NCBI RefSeq assembly: GCF_030373225.1
Contig: NZ_JAUCZG010000049.1
Coordinates: 1-40,356 of the forward strand
DNA length: 40,356 nucleotides
From: Hydrogenophaga sp.
Lineage (GTDB): Bacteria > Pseudomonadota > Gammaproteobacteria > Burkholderiales > Burkholderiaceae_C
Direction: 5' to 3'
The notes below the pieces were generated by a model. That model had not been told where the DNA came from, made no database searches, and was given only the letters and a program-made list of their open reading frames with translations. Position 1 is the stretch's first letter. Every line of letters begins with the position of its first letter. The position numbers and the translations under genes are program-made. Shown here piece after piece: positions 21,355 through 29,847 of the stretch.

Positions 21355-23340
21355 TCAGGGGAGATCACGATCGATGGGGGTTTCACCGCCCGGTCGGGGG
21401 CCGACGCTGCCCAGGCGCGCGCGCAGGGACTGGGGCTGGCCCGACAGGAGGGCGGCGTAGCTGGCGGTGTTGGCCAGCACCCGCTTGACGTAGTCGCGGG
21501 TTTCCTCAAACGGAATGTTCTCGACCCAGATCTCGCCCGGGAGCACCGGGCCGTTGCGCCAGCTGCGTGGGCGGCCAGGGCCGGCGTTGTAGGCGGCTGC
21601 GGCCATGGGCAGCGAGCTGTCGAAGTCGTCAAGCGCCAGCTTGAGGTAGGCGGTGCCGATGAGGATGTTGGTGTCGCGCTCGGTGATCTGGGCGGGCCTG
21701 AAATCGGTCAGGCCGATCTTGCGGGCGGTCCACCGAGCAGTGGCCGGCATCACCTGCATGAGGCCGGACGCACCGACACCCGAACGCGCGTCGGTGACAA
21801 AGCGGCTTTCCTGACGGATCAGGCCATACACATAGGCCGGGTCGAGGCCGATCTCCCGCGAGCGGCTCACCACCGCCGTGCGGTGCGGCGTGGGAAAACG
21901 CTGGGCGTGGTCCTGGGCGATCGGCGTGCGCAGGCTGGTGTTGATGCAACGGTCCCACAGTTCGGCTTCGCAGGCCAGGGCGGCAGCAGCGAGCAATTCG
22001 CGCTCGGCCATGCCGCCGGCGTCGTGCAGGTTGACGGTGTAGTTCCACTCGCGCACGCCTTCGCTGCGCAGCCCCAGGCGGATGGCGATCAGGGCACGCC
22101 GCAGGCCCGGGTGTCGCTGGGCGGCTGCGATTTCTTCGGCGCCCAGCGGTGCCGGGGCCGGTGGCGTGGTGATCGGGCGGCCCAGGTCTTCGAGCGCCAG
22201 TTGTTCGTAGAAGCCGCGCTCCGAGGCGATGGATTCGAGCAGGGCGCGGGCCTGGGTCTGGGCGGTGGCAGCGTCGGGCCGCTTGAGCGCCTGCAGGGCG
22301 CGTGCTTTCCAGTAGATCCAGTCGGGCTCGTTGCGCTGCGACTCCGACATGGCGGCGATCGCATCGCTCACGTGGGCCCAGGCGCCCGCCCGCATGCCGG
22401 CGCGGGCCTTCCAGGCCAGGTGATCGTCGTGCATGTGGCGGTCTTCGCCGTTGACGAAATGGGCCAGAGCCTGGGTTTCCAGCTTTTGTGCCGAGCGTTT
22501 GCCGATCACACCCCACACCCAGCTGCGTTCTTCCGTGGTGAGCTGTGCCTTCCAGCGTGTTCGGTCCATTTCCAGAGCGGCGGCGGCCGGGTCGCTGGAC
22601 GCAAGCCGGATGATGGCCAGGGTCACCAGCTCCTTGGTGCGCGGGCGGATGGCGGTGAACTTTTCGTCGAGGTACCTGGCGGGGTCCCTGGCCACGTTGT
22701 CCACCATGGCGGCCCAGTCCGGGTCGAGCAGACCCACGGCCTGGCTGGCCACGCGCGGGCGGTTGGCGTCCATGGCCAGGCGCGCGCGCTGCCAGGCGAC
22801 CTCGGGTTTCAGGTGACCGCTGCCCAGCAGCGACTGCGCGGCGGTGGCACAGCCGTCGTCGGCGTCGCGCTGTGCGAGCCACAGTCCGCGCACGCGCTCG
22901 GCAGCGAGTTCGGCCGGCATGCGGCCACTGGCTGCGTCGAGCATGAGGGAGTAGCAACTCACCTGGCGGTCGTCGTTCATGCGAAAGCGCGCCAGCTCGG
23001 AGGAGAAAGGGGCCCAGTCGCGTGCGCGGCCGAGCAGCAACAGCCAGTCGTTGCGCAGGCGGTCTTCCCAGTAGGTGCCCGCCATCCGGTCCAGGGCCGA
23101 GCGGATCTCGCCGGGGCTGGCGGTCTCCAGCCGGGACTTCATCTCCCAGTAGATCGCCAGTGGTTCCAGCGCGTGGCCGCGCATCGACGGCAACAGGCTG
23201 GCGAGCTGGGCGGTGTTGTTGCGGCGGAACGCCTCGCGCATCTCGAGCAGGGTGGCGTCTCCACCGGCGCCGCCCTGGGCATGTGCCAGCCCCGGCGCCA
23301 CCAGCACGGCCATAATGAACCGCAGAGCCCACTGGCGCAT
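21355..23340 (-). CDS. slt: Soluble lytic murein transglycosylase (Slt70-like)
   Basis: A 661-aa periplasmic enzyme that cleaves peptidoglycan between MurNAc and GlcNAc, releasing 1,6-anhydro products. From ATG 23340 the signal peptide is MRQWALRFIMAVLVAPGLAHA. Residues about 30-470 are the long alpha-superhelical ring domain. The C-terminal SLT domain has GLIRQESRF with the catalytic glutamate near residue 507, then GASGLMQVMPATA and AAYNAGPGRPRSW. An upstream in-frame ATG at 23400 would add 20 residues before the signal and leave only 9 bp to the divergent folate gene; 23340 leaves 69 bp and a classical signal, so it is preferred. Neither start has a strong ribosome site. Confidence 0.92.
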   Translation of the reverse strand: MRQWALRFIMAVLVAPGLAHAQGGAGGDATLLEMREAFRRNNTAQLASLLPSMRGHALEPLAIYWEMKSRLETASPGEIRSALDRMAGTYWEDRLRNDWLLLLGRARDWAPFSSELARFRMNDDRQVSCYSLMLDAASGRMPAELAAERVRGLWLAQRDADDGCATAAQSLLGSGHLKPEVAWQRARLAMDANRPRVASQAVGLLDPDWAAMVDNVARDPARYLDEKFTAIRPRTKELVTLAIIRLASSDPAAAALEMDRTRWKAQLTTEERSWVWGVIGKRSAQKLETQALAHFVNGEDRHMHDDHLAWKARAGMRAGAWAHVSDAIAAMSESQRNEPDWIYWKARALQALKRPDAATAQTQARALLESIASERGFYEQLALEDLGRPITTPPAPAPLGAEEIAAAQRHPGLRRALIAIRLGLRSEGVREWNYTVNLHDAGGMAERELLAAAALACEAELWDRCINTSLRTPIAQDHAQRFPTPHRTAVVSRSREIGLDPAYVYGLIRQESRFVTDARSGVGASGLMQVMPATARWTARKIGLTDFRPAQITERDTNILIGTAYLKLALDDFDSSLPMAAAAYNAGPGRPRSWRNGPVLPGEIWVENIPFEETRDYVKRVLANTASYAALLSGQPQSLRARLGSVGPRPGGETPIDRDLP

Positions 23341-23409
23341 GCTGTGCAGCGCCGACGTGTTCTGCGCTTTCGATCCCTGTTTCACACCAACCTGTTTCAT
23401 GCGTTGATT

Positions 23410-24063
23410 ATGGACACCAAAGACGGACAGAGTTCCCCTGCACCCCACAGGAAACAGGATGAGCGTTCAACGGCGGCGGCGCTGAAAACCGAATGGCGCA
23501 AGTCGCTGGTCGAGAAGCGCCTGGGCTTGGCCGACCGCGGTTTTCGCAACGACATGCTGCAGCGGGTCATGCGGGTGTGGCTGATCGAGCGGCCGGATGC
23601 CGTGATGGGCGCCTACTGGCCCATCAAGGGTGAGTTCGATCCCTTGCCCGCCTTGTTTCGCTGGCAGGAAGCGGGCCTGGAAGAAGATGCACAGGGTGCC
23701 CAGAGGAACCGGCGCATCGGTCTGCCGGTGGTCAACAAGGTCGACAAGACCCTGACCTTCTACACCTGGTACCCGGGTTGCCCCATGGAGGAAGACGCCT
23801 ACGGCATCCCCAAACCCAAGGACACCGAGATCGTCGTGCCCACGTTGATCTTTGTGCCCTGTGTGGGTTATGGGCCGGGCGGCTTCCGGCTGGGGTATGG
23901 CGGTGGCTTCTACGACCGCACGCTCGCCAGTCTGCAACCCAAGCCGTTCACGGTGGGGCTGGGTTACGACTTTGCCTACCTGCCCCACCTGCTTCCGGAG
24001 GCGCACGACGTGCCGCTGGACGCGATCCTGAGCGACACCGGGGTGATGTGGCCTGAAAGGTAG
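23410..24063 (+). CDS. 5-formyltetrahydrofolate cyclo-ligase
   Basis: A 217-aa enzyme (YgfA/MTHFS family) that converts 5-formyl-THF to 5,10-methenyl-THF using ATP, in one-carbon metabolism. The family signature GPGGFRLGYGGGFYDRTL lies near residues 155-172. The N-terminal half has WRKSLVEKRLGLADR, a variant of the usual Arg/Lys-rich substrate region, and GAYWPIKGEFDPLP. The ATG at 23410 begins MDTKDGQSSP, a polar leader before the first family helix; a start closer to the core is possible. It is divergent from slt, and the shared gap must hold both promoters. Palindromic repeats follow the stop. Confidence 0.92.
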   Translation: MDTKDGQSSPAPHRKQDERSTAAALKTEWRKSLVEKRLGLADRGFRNDMLQRVMRVWLIERPDAVMGAYWPIKGEFDPLPALFRWQEAGLEEDAQGAQRNRRIGLPVVNKVDKTLTFYTWYPGCPMEEDAYGIPKPKDTEIVVPTLIFVPCVGYGPGGFRLGYGGGFYDRTLASLQPKPFTVGLGYDFAYLPHLLPEAHDVPLDAILSDTGVMWPER

Positions 24064-24069
24064 TGGTGG

Positions 24070-24240
24070 TGCCCCCACGCTCCCCCGCTGCGCGTGGTCC
24101 GCTGCCCCCCGAGGGGGCTGATCCGGCTTGGGGCGGCCCGGCGCCGGATCTGGGTGCCCCCACGCTCCCCCGCTTCGCGAGGTCCGCTGCCCCCCGAGGG
24201 GGCTGGGCCTGCCTTGGGGCGGCCCGGCGGCTGGCCCTTG
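24070..24240. repeat. Two direct copies of an 84-bp dispersed palindromic element
   Basis: Copies begin at 24071 and 24155 (GCCCCCACGCTCCCCCGC), 84 bp apart. Each holds the CCCCCCGAGGGGG hairpin core and a CTTGGGGCGGCCCGGC box. The same element appears at 40303-40356, inverted at about 34693-34735 and partly at 36018-36066. It fills the gap between the folate gene and the EamA gene and codes for nothing. Confidence 0.85.
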
Positions 24241-24251
24241 CGAGGTATGGG

Positions 24252-25187
24252 TCAGCGTCGCGAGCTGACCAGTATCCCGCCCACGATCATCACGAAGCCG
24301 GCCAGGTGGTAGAGCTGGGGCGGCTCGCGCAGCAGGGTGGCCGACATGAGGGCTGCGAAGAGTGGCGTGAGGTTGGAGAAGATGCCGGCCATGGCCGGGC
24401 CGACGCGCCCCACCGCCGCGCCCCAGCTGCGGTAGGCCAGCAGCGACGGGCCCACCGCCACAAACAGCAGCCCGGCCACCAGCGGCCAGCCCCACTGGAT
24501 GGCGCTGTCACCCGGCGCCAGTGCCGGCATGGTCAGCCATTCACCGGCCGTGAAGCCCGCTGACCAGAGCAGTCCGAACACCACCTGGGCCAGCAGGAAA
24601 GCGGCCCAGTCGGCCTTGATCGCCGTCGGCTCGTTGGCAGGTGGCCTTGCCAGCAGCCAGCTGTACCAGGCCCAGGCCACGGCGGCCAGCAGCACCAGCA
24701 GATCACCCGGCACCAGCCGAACCGACAGCAAGCCGCCCAGGTCACCCCGCGCGATCACCACCACCACCCCGCACAGCGACATGAAGGCGCCCATCGCGGC
24801 GCGACGCGAAATCGGCACGGCGTAGAACACCCGCCCCATGATCAGCATCCAGACCGGGATGCTCGAGGCCACCAGCGTCACGTTCAGCGGGGTGGAGGTC
24901 TTCAGCGCCATGTACTGCAGCGAGTTGTACATGCCCACCCCCAGCAGGCCCAGCAGGGCGAAGCGGCGCCAGTGCGGCCACAAATCGCTGCCCGGACGCA
25001 GCACCCAGCCCGCCAGTGGCAGCAGCATCAGCAGCGCCAGCACCCAGCGCAGGAAGTTCAGCGTGACCGGTGGCACCACGCCCTGCATCAGGCGGCCCAC
25101 CACCGCGTTGCCCGCCCACATCAGCGGCGGGATGAGCAGCAGGGCCAGGGTGGCTGGCGAAAGGCGGGAGGAAGACGTAAGAGGCAT
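24252..25187 (-). CDS. EamA-family (DMT superfamily) permease
   Basis: A 311-aa inner-membrane transporter with ten predicted membrane helices in two EamA repeats. The first begins ATLALLLIPPLMWAGNAVVG and the second near LLVLLAAVAWAWYSWLLA. Family members export metabolites, amino acids or drugs; the substrate here is unknown. ATG 25187 (MPLTSSSRLS) starts just before the first helix; the longer open frame adds a non-hydrophobic leader. The second half includes GPSLLAYRSWGAAVGRVG and SNLTPLFAALMSATLLRE, typical of RhaT/YdcZ-like EamA proteins. It is divergent from the quinone oxidoreductase gene. Confidence 0.9.
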   Translation of the reverse strand: MPLTSSSRLSPATLALLLIPPLMWAGNAVVGRLMQGVVPPVTLNFLRWVLALLMLLPLAGWVLRPGSDLWPHWRRFALLGLLGVGMYNSLQYMALKTSTPLNVTLVASSIPVWMLIMGRVFYAVPISRRAAMGAFMSLCGVVVVIARGDLGGLLSVRLVPGDLLVLLAAVAWAWYSWLLARPPANEPTAIKADWAAFLLAQVVFGLLWSAGFTAGEWLTMPALAPGDSAIQWGWPLVAGLLFVAVGPSLLAYRSWGAAVGRVGPAMAGIFSNLTPLFAALMSATLLREPPQLYHLAGFVMIVGGILVSSRR

Positions 25188-25308
25188 CGGCTGGACTGTA
25201 GCAACCCGGGCATCCCCGCCTGTGCCCGGGGGTCGATGCCTTGTCGCGCAGGCGATCCGGCGCATTCGTGGCAGCATTCAGGGGCTTTCAACAACGAGGA
25301 GACCATCC

Positions 25309-26304
25309 ATGAGCACACGAGAATCCCGCGCCGTGCGCATCCACGCCGCCGGCGGCCCCGAGCAACTGGTCATCGACACCGTGAGCGTGGGCGATCCCGG
25401 CCCGGGCCAGGTGCGCATCCGCCACCACGCCATCGGCCTGAATTACATCGACGTCTACCAGCGCAGCGGCCTCTACCCTTTCCCCATGCCGCTCGCGCTC
25501 GGCATGGAAGGCGCAGGTGTGATCGAGGCGGTGGGCGAGGGCGTCACGCATCTCAAGGAGGGCGACCGCGCGGCCTACGCGGCCAACCCCCCGGGCAGCT
25601 ATTGCGACGTGCGGGTGATGCCGGCCATGAACGTGTGCCAGCTGCCCGACGCCATCGACTTCGAAACCGGGGCCGCGATGATGCTCAAGGGCCTCACGGC
25701 CCAGTACCTGCTCAAGCGCTGCCGCCCGGTCGAAGGCCTGGATCGGGGCGACTTCGTGCTGTTTCACGCCGCCGCCGGTGGCGTGGGCCTGATCGCCTGC
25801 CAATGGGCGAAGGCACTCGGTCTGCAGCTCATCGGAACGGCGGGCTCGGACGACAAATGCAGGCTCGCCCTGGCGCACGGCGCCAGCCACGCGATCAATT
25901 ACCGCACCGAGGACTTTGCCGCCCGGGTGAAAGAAATCACCGGCGGCCAGGGCGTGAAGGTGGTCTACGACTCGGTGGGCAAGGACACGTTCGACAAGTC
26001 GCTCGACTGCCTGCGCCCCTTCGGCCTGATGGCCAGCTTCGGCAACGCATCGGGCCCGGTGGCCCCGTTCGCACCCGGCATCCTGGGCCCCAAGGGCTCG
26101 CTGTACGTCACGCGCCAGACCCTGTTCTCGCACATCACCAGCCGCGAGCGCACCCAGGCCATGGCCGACGACCTGTTTGCCGTGGTGGAAGCCGGTCAGG
26201 TGAAGATCCGCATCGACCAGCGATTCGCGTTGACCGATGTGCGCAAGGCGCATGAGAGCCTTGAGGCGCGAGCCACCACGGGTTGCACCATCCTGCTGCC
26301 TTGA
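25309..26304 (+). CDS. NADPH:quinone oxidoreductase (zeta-crystallin-like, QOR)
   Basis: A 331-aa member of the medium-chain dehydrogenase family without zinc. The N-terminal domain has GLNYIDVYQRSGLYP and LGMEGAGVIEAVGEGV, the QOR signatures; the Rossmann part has FHAAAGGVGLIACQWAKALG, then NYRTEDFAARVKEITGG and VVYDSVGKDTFDKSLDCLRP. It reduces quinones with NADPH in the cytosol. The start ATG 25309 has GAGGAGACC just upstream, a strong site. Length is standard (about 325). A G/C hairpin (26305-26319) directly after the stop may end the transcript. Confidence 0.94.
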   Translation: MSTRESRAVRIHAAGGPEQLVIDTVSVGDPGPGQVRIRHHAIGLNYIDVYQRSGLYPFPMPLALGMEGAGVIEAVGEGVTHLKEGDRAAYAANPPGSYCDVRVMPAMNVCQLPDAIDFETGAAMMLKGLTAQYLLKRCRPVEGLDRGDFVLFHAAAGGVGLIACQWAKALGLQLIGTAGSDDKCRLALAHGASHAINYRTEDFAARVKEITGGQGVKVVYDSVGKDTFDKSLDCLRPFGLMASFGNASGPVAPFAPGILGPKGSLYVTRQTLFSHITSRERTQAMADDLFAVVEAGQVKIRIDQRFALTDVRKAHESLEARATTGCTILLP

Positions 26305-26319
26305 GGGGCCGCAGGCCCC
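26305..26319 (+). terminator. Hairpin directly after the quinone oxidoreductase gene
   Basis: GGGGCC and GGCCCC pair around GCA immediately after the stop codon. There is no U-tract; the following 50 bases are also palindromic (GGAGCG and CGCTCC) and resemble the dispersed repeats of this genome. Convergent with the aminotransferase gene. Confidence 0.4.
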
Positions 26320-26379
26320 GGGGGCCGTTCGCGCAGCGGAGCGCCATCACGCTCCGTTTCGCGAGGCCGATGTGCGAAG

Positions 26380-27528
26380 TCAGGCCGCTTGTGCCTGCCG
26401 TGGCGCCACTTCGGCCAAAGCCCGTTCCAGATGCTCCAGCGTGCCTGGCACGTCGTGCCACTTGTCGAGCCCGAAGAGGCCGATGCGGAAGGTCTTGAAC
26501 TCCGGTCCTTCGTCGCATTGCAGCGGCACGCCCGCGGCCGTCTGAAGACCCACCGCCAGAAACTTCTTGCTTGACTGGATCTCCGGGTCGGTGGTGTGAC
26601 TCACCACCACGCCCGGCGCCTGGAAGCCCGGGGCCGCCACGCTGGGGAAACCCTGGCGCTCCAGCAGGGCGCGCACCTGCTTGCCCAGGGCGATCTGTTC
26701 CTGGCGCACCCGCTCGTACCCATAGGCCTCGGTCTCCACCATCGTCTCGCGCAGCCGTGTGAGCGCATCGGTGGGCAAGGTGGTGTGGTAGGCGTGGCCA
26801 CCGCCTTCGTAGGTCTCCATGATCTGCAGCCACTTCTTGAGGTCCATGGCGAAGGTGGTGCTCTGCGTGGCGTCGATGGCGACGCGCGCGCGCTCACTGA
26901 GCATCACCATGGCGCAGCAGGGTGAGCTGCTCCAGCCTTTCTGGGGGGCAGAGATCAGCAGGTCCACACCGGTGGCCTTCATGTCGACCCACATGGCGCC
27001 CGAGGCGATGCAATCGAGCACGAACAGTCCACCCACCGCGTGCACCGCGTCGGCCACCGACTTCAGGTAGTCGTCGGGCAGGATCATGCCGGCGGCGGTT
27101 TCCACATGCGGTGCAAACACCAGTGCGGGCTTCTCGCGCGCGATGGTGGCCACCACCTCGTCAATGGGCGCAGGCGACCAGGGGGCCTGCGCGCCTGCGC
27201 CGGTGCGCCGCGCCTTCATCACCGTGTGGCTGGCGGGGATGCTTCCCATGTCGAAGATCTGCGTCCAGCGGTAGCTGAACCAGCCGTTGCGGATGACCAG
27301 CACATGTTTGCCATGGGCGAACTGCCGCGCCACCGACTCCATGCCGAAGGTGCCGCTGCCCGGCACCAGCACCGCCGAGTGCGCGCCGTACACGCGCTTG
27401 AGCATGGCGGAGATGTCGGTCATCACGCCCTGGAAGCGCCGGGACATGTGATTGAGCGCGCGGTCGGTGTAGACCACCGAAAACTCGAGCAGGCCGTCGG
27501 GGTCGACGAGGGGCAGCAGTCCGGGCAT
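26380..27528 (-). CDS. Class V PLP-dependent aminotransferase (serine/alanine-glyoxylate type)
   Basis: A 382-aa fold-type I aminotransferase. Key segments are VLVPGSGTFGMESVARQF near residue 55, VFAPHVETAAGMILP, LFVLDCIASGAMWVDM with the PLP-binding aspartate, and LLISAPQKGWSSSPCCAMVM with the Schiff-base lysine near residue 195. The length and motifs match serine-pyruvate or alanine-glyoxylate aminotransferases, used for glyoxylate, serine and photorespiration-like metabolism. ATG 27528 has AGGAGACAACCCC before it; an earlier in-frame ATG at 27552 lacks such a site. Exact amino donor unknown. It is downstream of, and on the same strand as, the Na/Pi cotransporter, with 74 bp between. Confidence 0.92.
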   Translation of the reverse strand: MPGLLPLVDPDGLLEFSVVYTDRALNHMSRRFQGVMTDISAMLKRVYGAHSAVLVPGSGTFGMESVARQFAHGKHVLVIRNGWFSYRWTQIFDMGSIPASHTVMKARRTGAGAQAPWSPAPIDEVVATIAREKPALVFAPHVETAAGMILPDDYLKSVADAVHAVGGLFVLDCIASGAMWVDMKATGVDLLISAPQKGWSSSPCCAMVMLSERARVAIDATQSTTFAMDLKKWLQIMETYEGGGHAYHTTLPTDALTRLRETMVETEAYGYERVRQEQIALGKQVRALLERQGFPSVAAPGFQAPGVVVSHTTDPEIQSSKKFLAVGLQTAAGVPLQCDEGPEFKTFRIGLFGLDKWHDVPGTLEHLERALAEVAPRQAQAA

Positions 27529-27602
27529 GGGGTTGTCTCCTGGGCGGGTCAAAAACGGGAGGGTCAGCGTAGCACAGCACCTGCGGTTTTGCCGCGGCGC
27601 CC

Positions 27603-29264
27603 TCAGAGCCGGCTGACGTCGGCCGAGGGGGGCTCACGCAACCGGCTCGGGGCCAGCACACCGGCCGTGTCGAGGATGGGGTAGGCGATCGAGCAGATGT
27701 GCGAGTTGATGCGCTTGAGGTCGCTGATCAGGTCCAGGTGCAGTGCACTGGTGTCCATGCTCTGCTGGCTCAGGCCCGAGAGGCGGTCGAGATGGGTGGC
27801 CGCGTACTCGCGCTCCATGTCGCGAAAGCGCACTTTTTCCTCCAGCAGGCGCTGCGCGTCGCGCACATTGCCGTTGAGGAAAACGCTCATGCCCAGGCGC
27901 AGGTTGTCGATCAGGCGCGCGTGCAGCTCGGTGATCTCGGCCATGCCGGCCTCGGAAAAGTCGCGTCCCTTGCGGATCTTCTTGTCCTCGATGTCGAGCA
28001 GCACGCGCTCGACCGTGTCGCCGATCTGCTCCATGTTGATGGTGAAGCTGATGATGTCGGTCCAGCGCCGGCCCTCGGCCTCGCTGAGTTGCTGTCTTGA
28101 AATCTTGGTGAGGTAGTACTTGATGGCCGAGTACAGGCTGTCCACCGTGTCGTCGAGTTTGCGCAGGTCCTGCGCCAGCTTGAGATCGTTGGTCTTGATC
28201 ACGGTGACCACGCCGCGCAGCATGGTTTCAACCACGTCGGCCTGGTGCATGGCCTCGCGTGCGGCGCACGAGATGGCCAGCGACGGGGTGGCCAGCGCCG
28301 AGGGATCGAGGTGGTTCGGGCGGTCCAGCGGTCCCTTGCTGGCCTGCAGGGGCAGCAGGCGTTCCACCAGCCGGGCCACCGGCCTCGTGAGGCCGATGAA
28401 CACGGCACCCACCAGCAGGTTGAAGCTCAGGTGGAACAGCACGGTGAGCGTGGCCGGGTCCTGCACCAGCGGTTGCATGAGCCGAAGCCACAACGGTATG
28501 AGCCAGATCGCGATCGACACCCCGAACACCTTGAAGAGCAGGTTGCCCAACGGCACCTGGCGGGTGCTGATGCCGGATTTGGCGGTGGTGATCACGGCCA
28601 GCAGGCCGCTGCCCAGGTTGGCGCCCAGCACGATGCCCAGGGCGACATCGAGCCCGACCACCTGCAGCGCCAGCGTGGCGGCCAGCAGCACCACCGCCAG
28701 GCTGGAGTAAGCCACCACCGCCAGCGTGGCACCCAGCAGGATCTCGAGCAGCCGGTCGCTGGCGAGGGACTCCAGCATCAGTTGCACCGCCGGGTTTTGC
28801 GTCAGCACGCTGGTGGCGCCACCGATCAGGCGCAGGGCCAGCAGCATCAGGCCCAGACCGATGAGCACGCGCCCGAAGTCGCCCGCCGATGTGCCCTGCC
28901 GCGAAATGAACAAGGTCACACCGACAAGGATGAAGAGTGGCGACAGCCACGACAGGTCGAAGGAGAACACGACCGCCATCAGGCTGGTGCCGATGTCGGC
29001 GCCCAGCATCACCGCCAGGGCGGCGGGCAGGGCGATCAAGCCACGGCCGACAAACGATGCGGTGATGAGCGCGGTGGCGGTGCTGGACTGCACCAGCGCC
29101 GTCACGCCCAGGCCCGACAGAGCGGCGGTGAAGCGGTTGCCCATGCTTGCGGCGAGTATCTGGCGCAGGTTGCTGCCGAAGACTCGGAGCACGCCATTGC
29201 GCACAAGGTGCGTGCCCCAGACGAGAAGGGCGATGGCCGCCAGAAGATCCAACAGGTGTTTCAT
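27603..29264 (-). CDS. Na/Pi cotransporter family protein with C-terminal PhoU-like domain
   Basis: A 553-aa inner-membrane protein of the NptA/YjbB type. The N-terminal half (1-310) has two NaPi repeats, each with the Gln-Ser-Ser-Thr type motif (TALVQSSTATALITASF near residue 55; LGANLGSGLLAVITTAK in the second). A helical cytoplasmic tail (about 340-540) resembles PhoU, with VVETMLRGVVTVIKTNDLKL and VERVLLDIEDKKIRKGRDF. It probably takes up or exports phosphate coupled to sodium. ATG 29264 starts MKHLLDLLAAIALLVWG, directly at the first helix. No Pho box was recognised upstream. Confidence 0.92.
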   Translation of the reverse strand: MKHLLDLLAAIALLVWGTHLVRNGVLRVFGSNLRQILAASMGNRFTAALSGLGVTALVQSSTATALITASFVGRGLIALPAALAVMLGADIGTSLMAVVFSFDLSWLSPLFILVGVTLFISRQGTSAGDFGRVLIGLGLMLLALRLIGGATSVLTQNPAVQLMLESLASDRLLEILLGATLAVVAYSSLAVVLLAATLALQVVGLDVALGIVLGANLGSGLLAVITTAKSGISTRQVPLGNLLFKVFGVSIAIWLIPLWLRLMQPLVQDPATLTVLFHLSFNLLVGAVFIGLTRPVARLVERLLPLQASKGPLDRPNHLDPSALATPSLAISCAAREAMHQADVVETMLRGVVTVIKTNDLKLAQDLRKLDDTVDSLYSAIKYYLTKISRQQLSEAEGRRWTDIISFTINMEQIGDTVERVLLDIEDKKIRKGRDFSEAGMAEITELHARLIDNLRLGMSVFLNGNVRDAQRLLEEKVRFRDMEREYAATHLDRLSGLSQQSMDTSALHLDLISDLKRINSHICSIAYPILDTAGVLAPSRLREPPSADVSRL

Positions 29265-29334
29265 GGACGAGGAAACTATACGCCCGGGTGCGGCGCCGCT
29301 CGACCGGCATGGTCACCCCGTGGCAGGCACCGGG

Positions 29335-29847
29335 TCAGCGGTGACGGCGCCAGCGAAGGATCTCGTCGAGGATCAGCGACACCGCGCCCACGGTGATGGC
29401 CGCGTCGGCGATGTTGAAGGCCGGGAAATGACCGCCCGGGAACAGGCCGGCCAGCACATCCCAATGGAAGTCCAGCCAGTCCACCACATAGCCATAGAGC
29501 ACGCGGTCGATCACGTTGCCGATGGCGCCGCCCAGGATGCAGGCCAGCGCGAACGCGAACAGCTTCTCACCAGGGTGCGTGCGCAGCATCCAGACGATGA
29601 ACACCGATGCCGCCACCCCCACCCCGGTGAAGAACCAGCGCTGCCAGCCACCGGCGCCGGCGAGGAAGGAGAACGCCGCGCCCGGGTTGTGCACACGCAC
29701 GATGTTGAAGAAGCCGGTGATGAAGGTGCTCTCGCCCAACTGGTAGTTGGCCAGGATCAGCAGCTTGGTGATCTGGTCGGCCAGCAACAGCATGCAGGCC
29801 AGTCCGAGCCATGGCCAGAGGCTGCGTGCGTTGGACGTCGTGCCCAT
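29335..29847 (-). CDS. lspA: Lipoprotein signal peptidase (signal peptidase II)
   Basis: LspA is the inner-membrane aspartic protease that removes signal peptides from prolipoproteins. The 170-aa product has four membrane helices. Catalytic aspartates are D114 in [15 protein letters not shown] and D148 in FNIADAAI, and [11 protein letters not shown] and [11 protein letters not shown] are further family motifs. The start at 29847 overlaps the ileS stop by one base (TGATG), so ileS-lspA form an operon, the usual arrangement in proteobacteria. MltA in this window is among its likely substrates. Identification is firm. Confidence 0.97.
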   Translation of the reverse strand: MGTTSNARSLWPWLGLACMLLLADQITKLLILANYQLGESTFITGFFNIVRVHNPGAAFSFLAGAGGWQRWFFTGVGVAASVFIVWMLRTHPGEKLFAFALACILGGAIGNVIDRVLYGYVVDWLDFHWDVLAGLFPGGHFPAFNIADAAITVGAVSLILDEILRWRRHR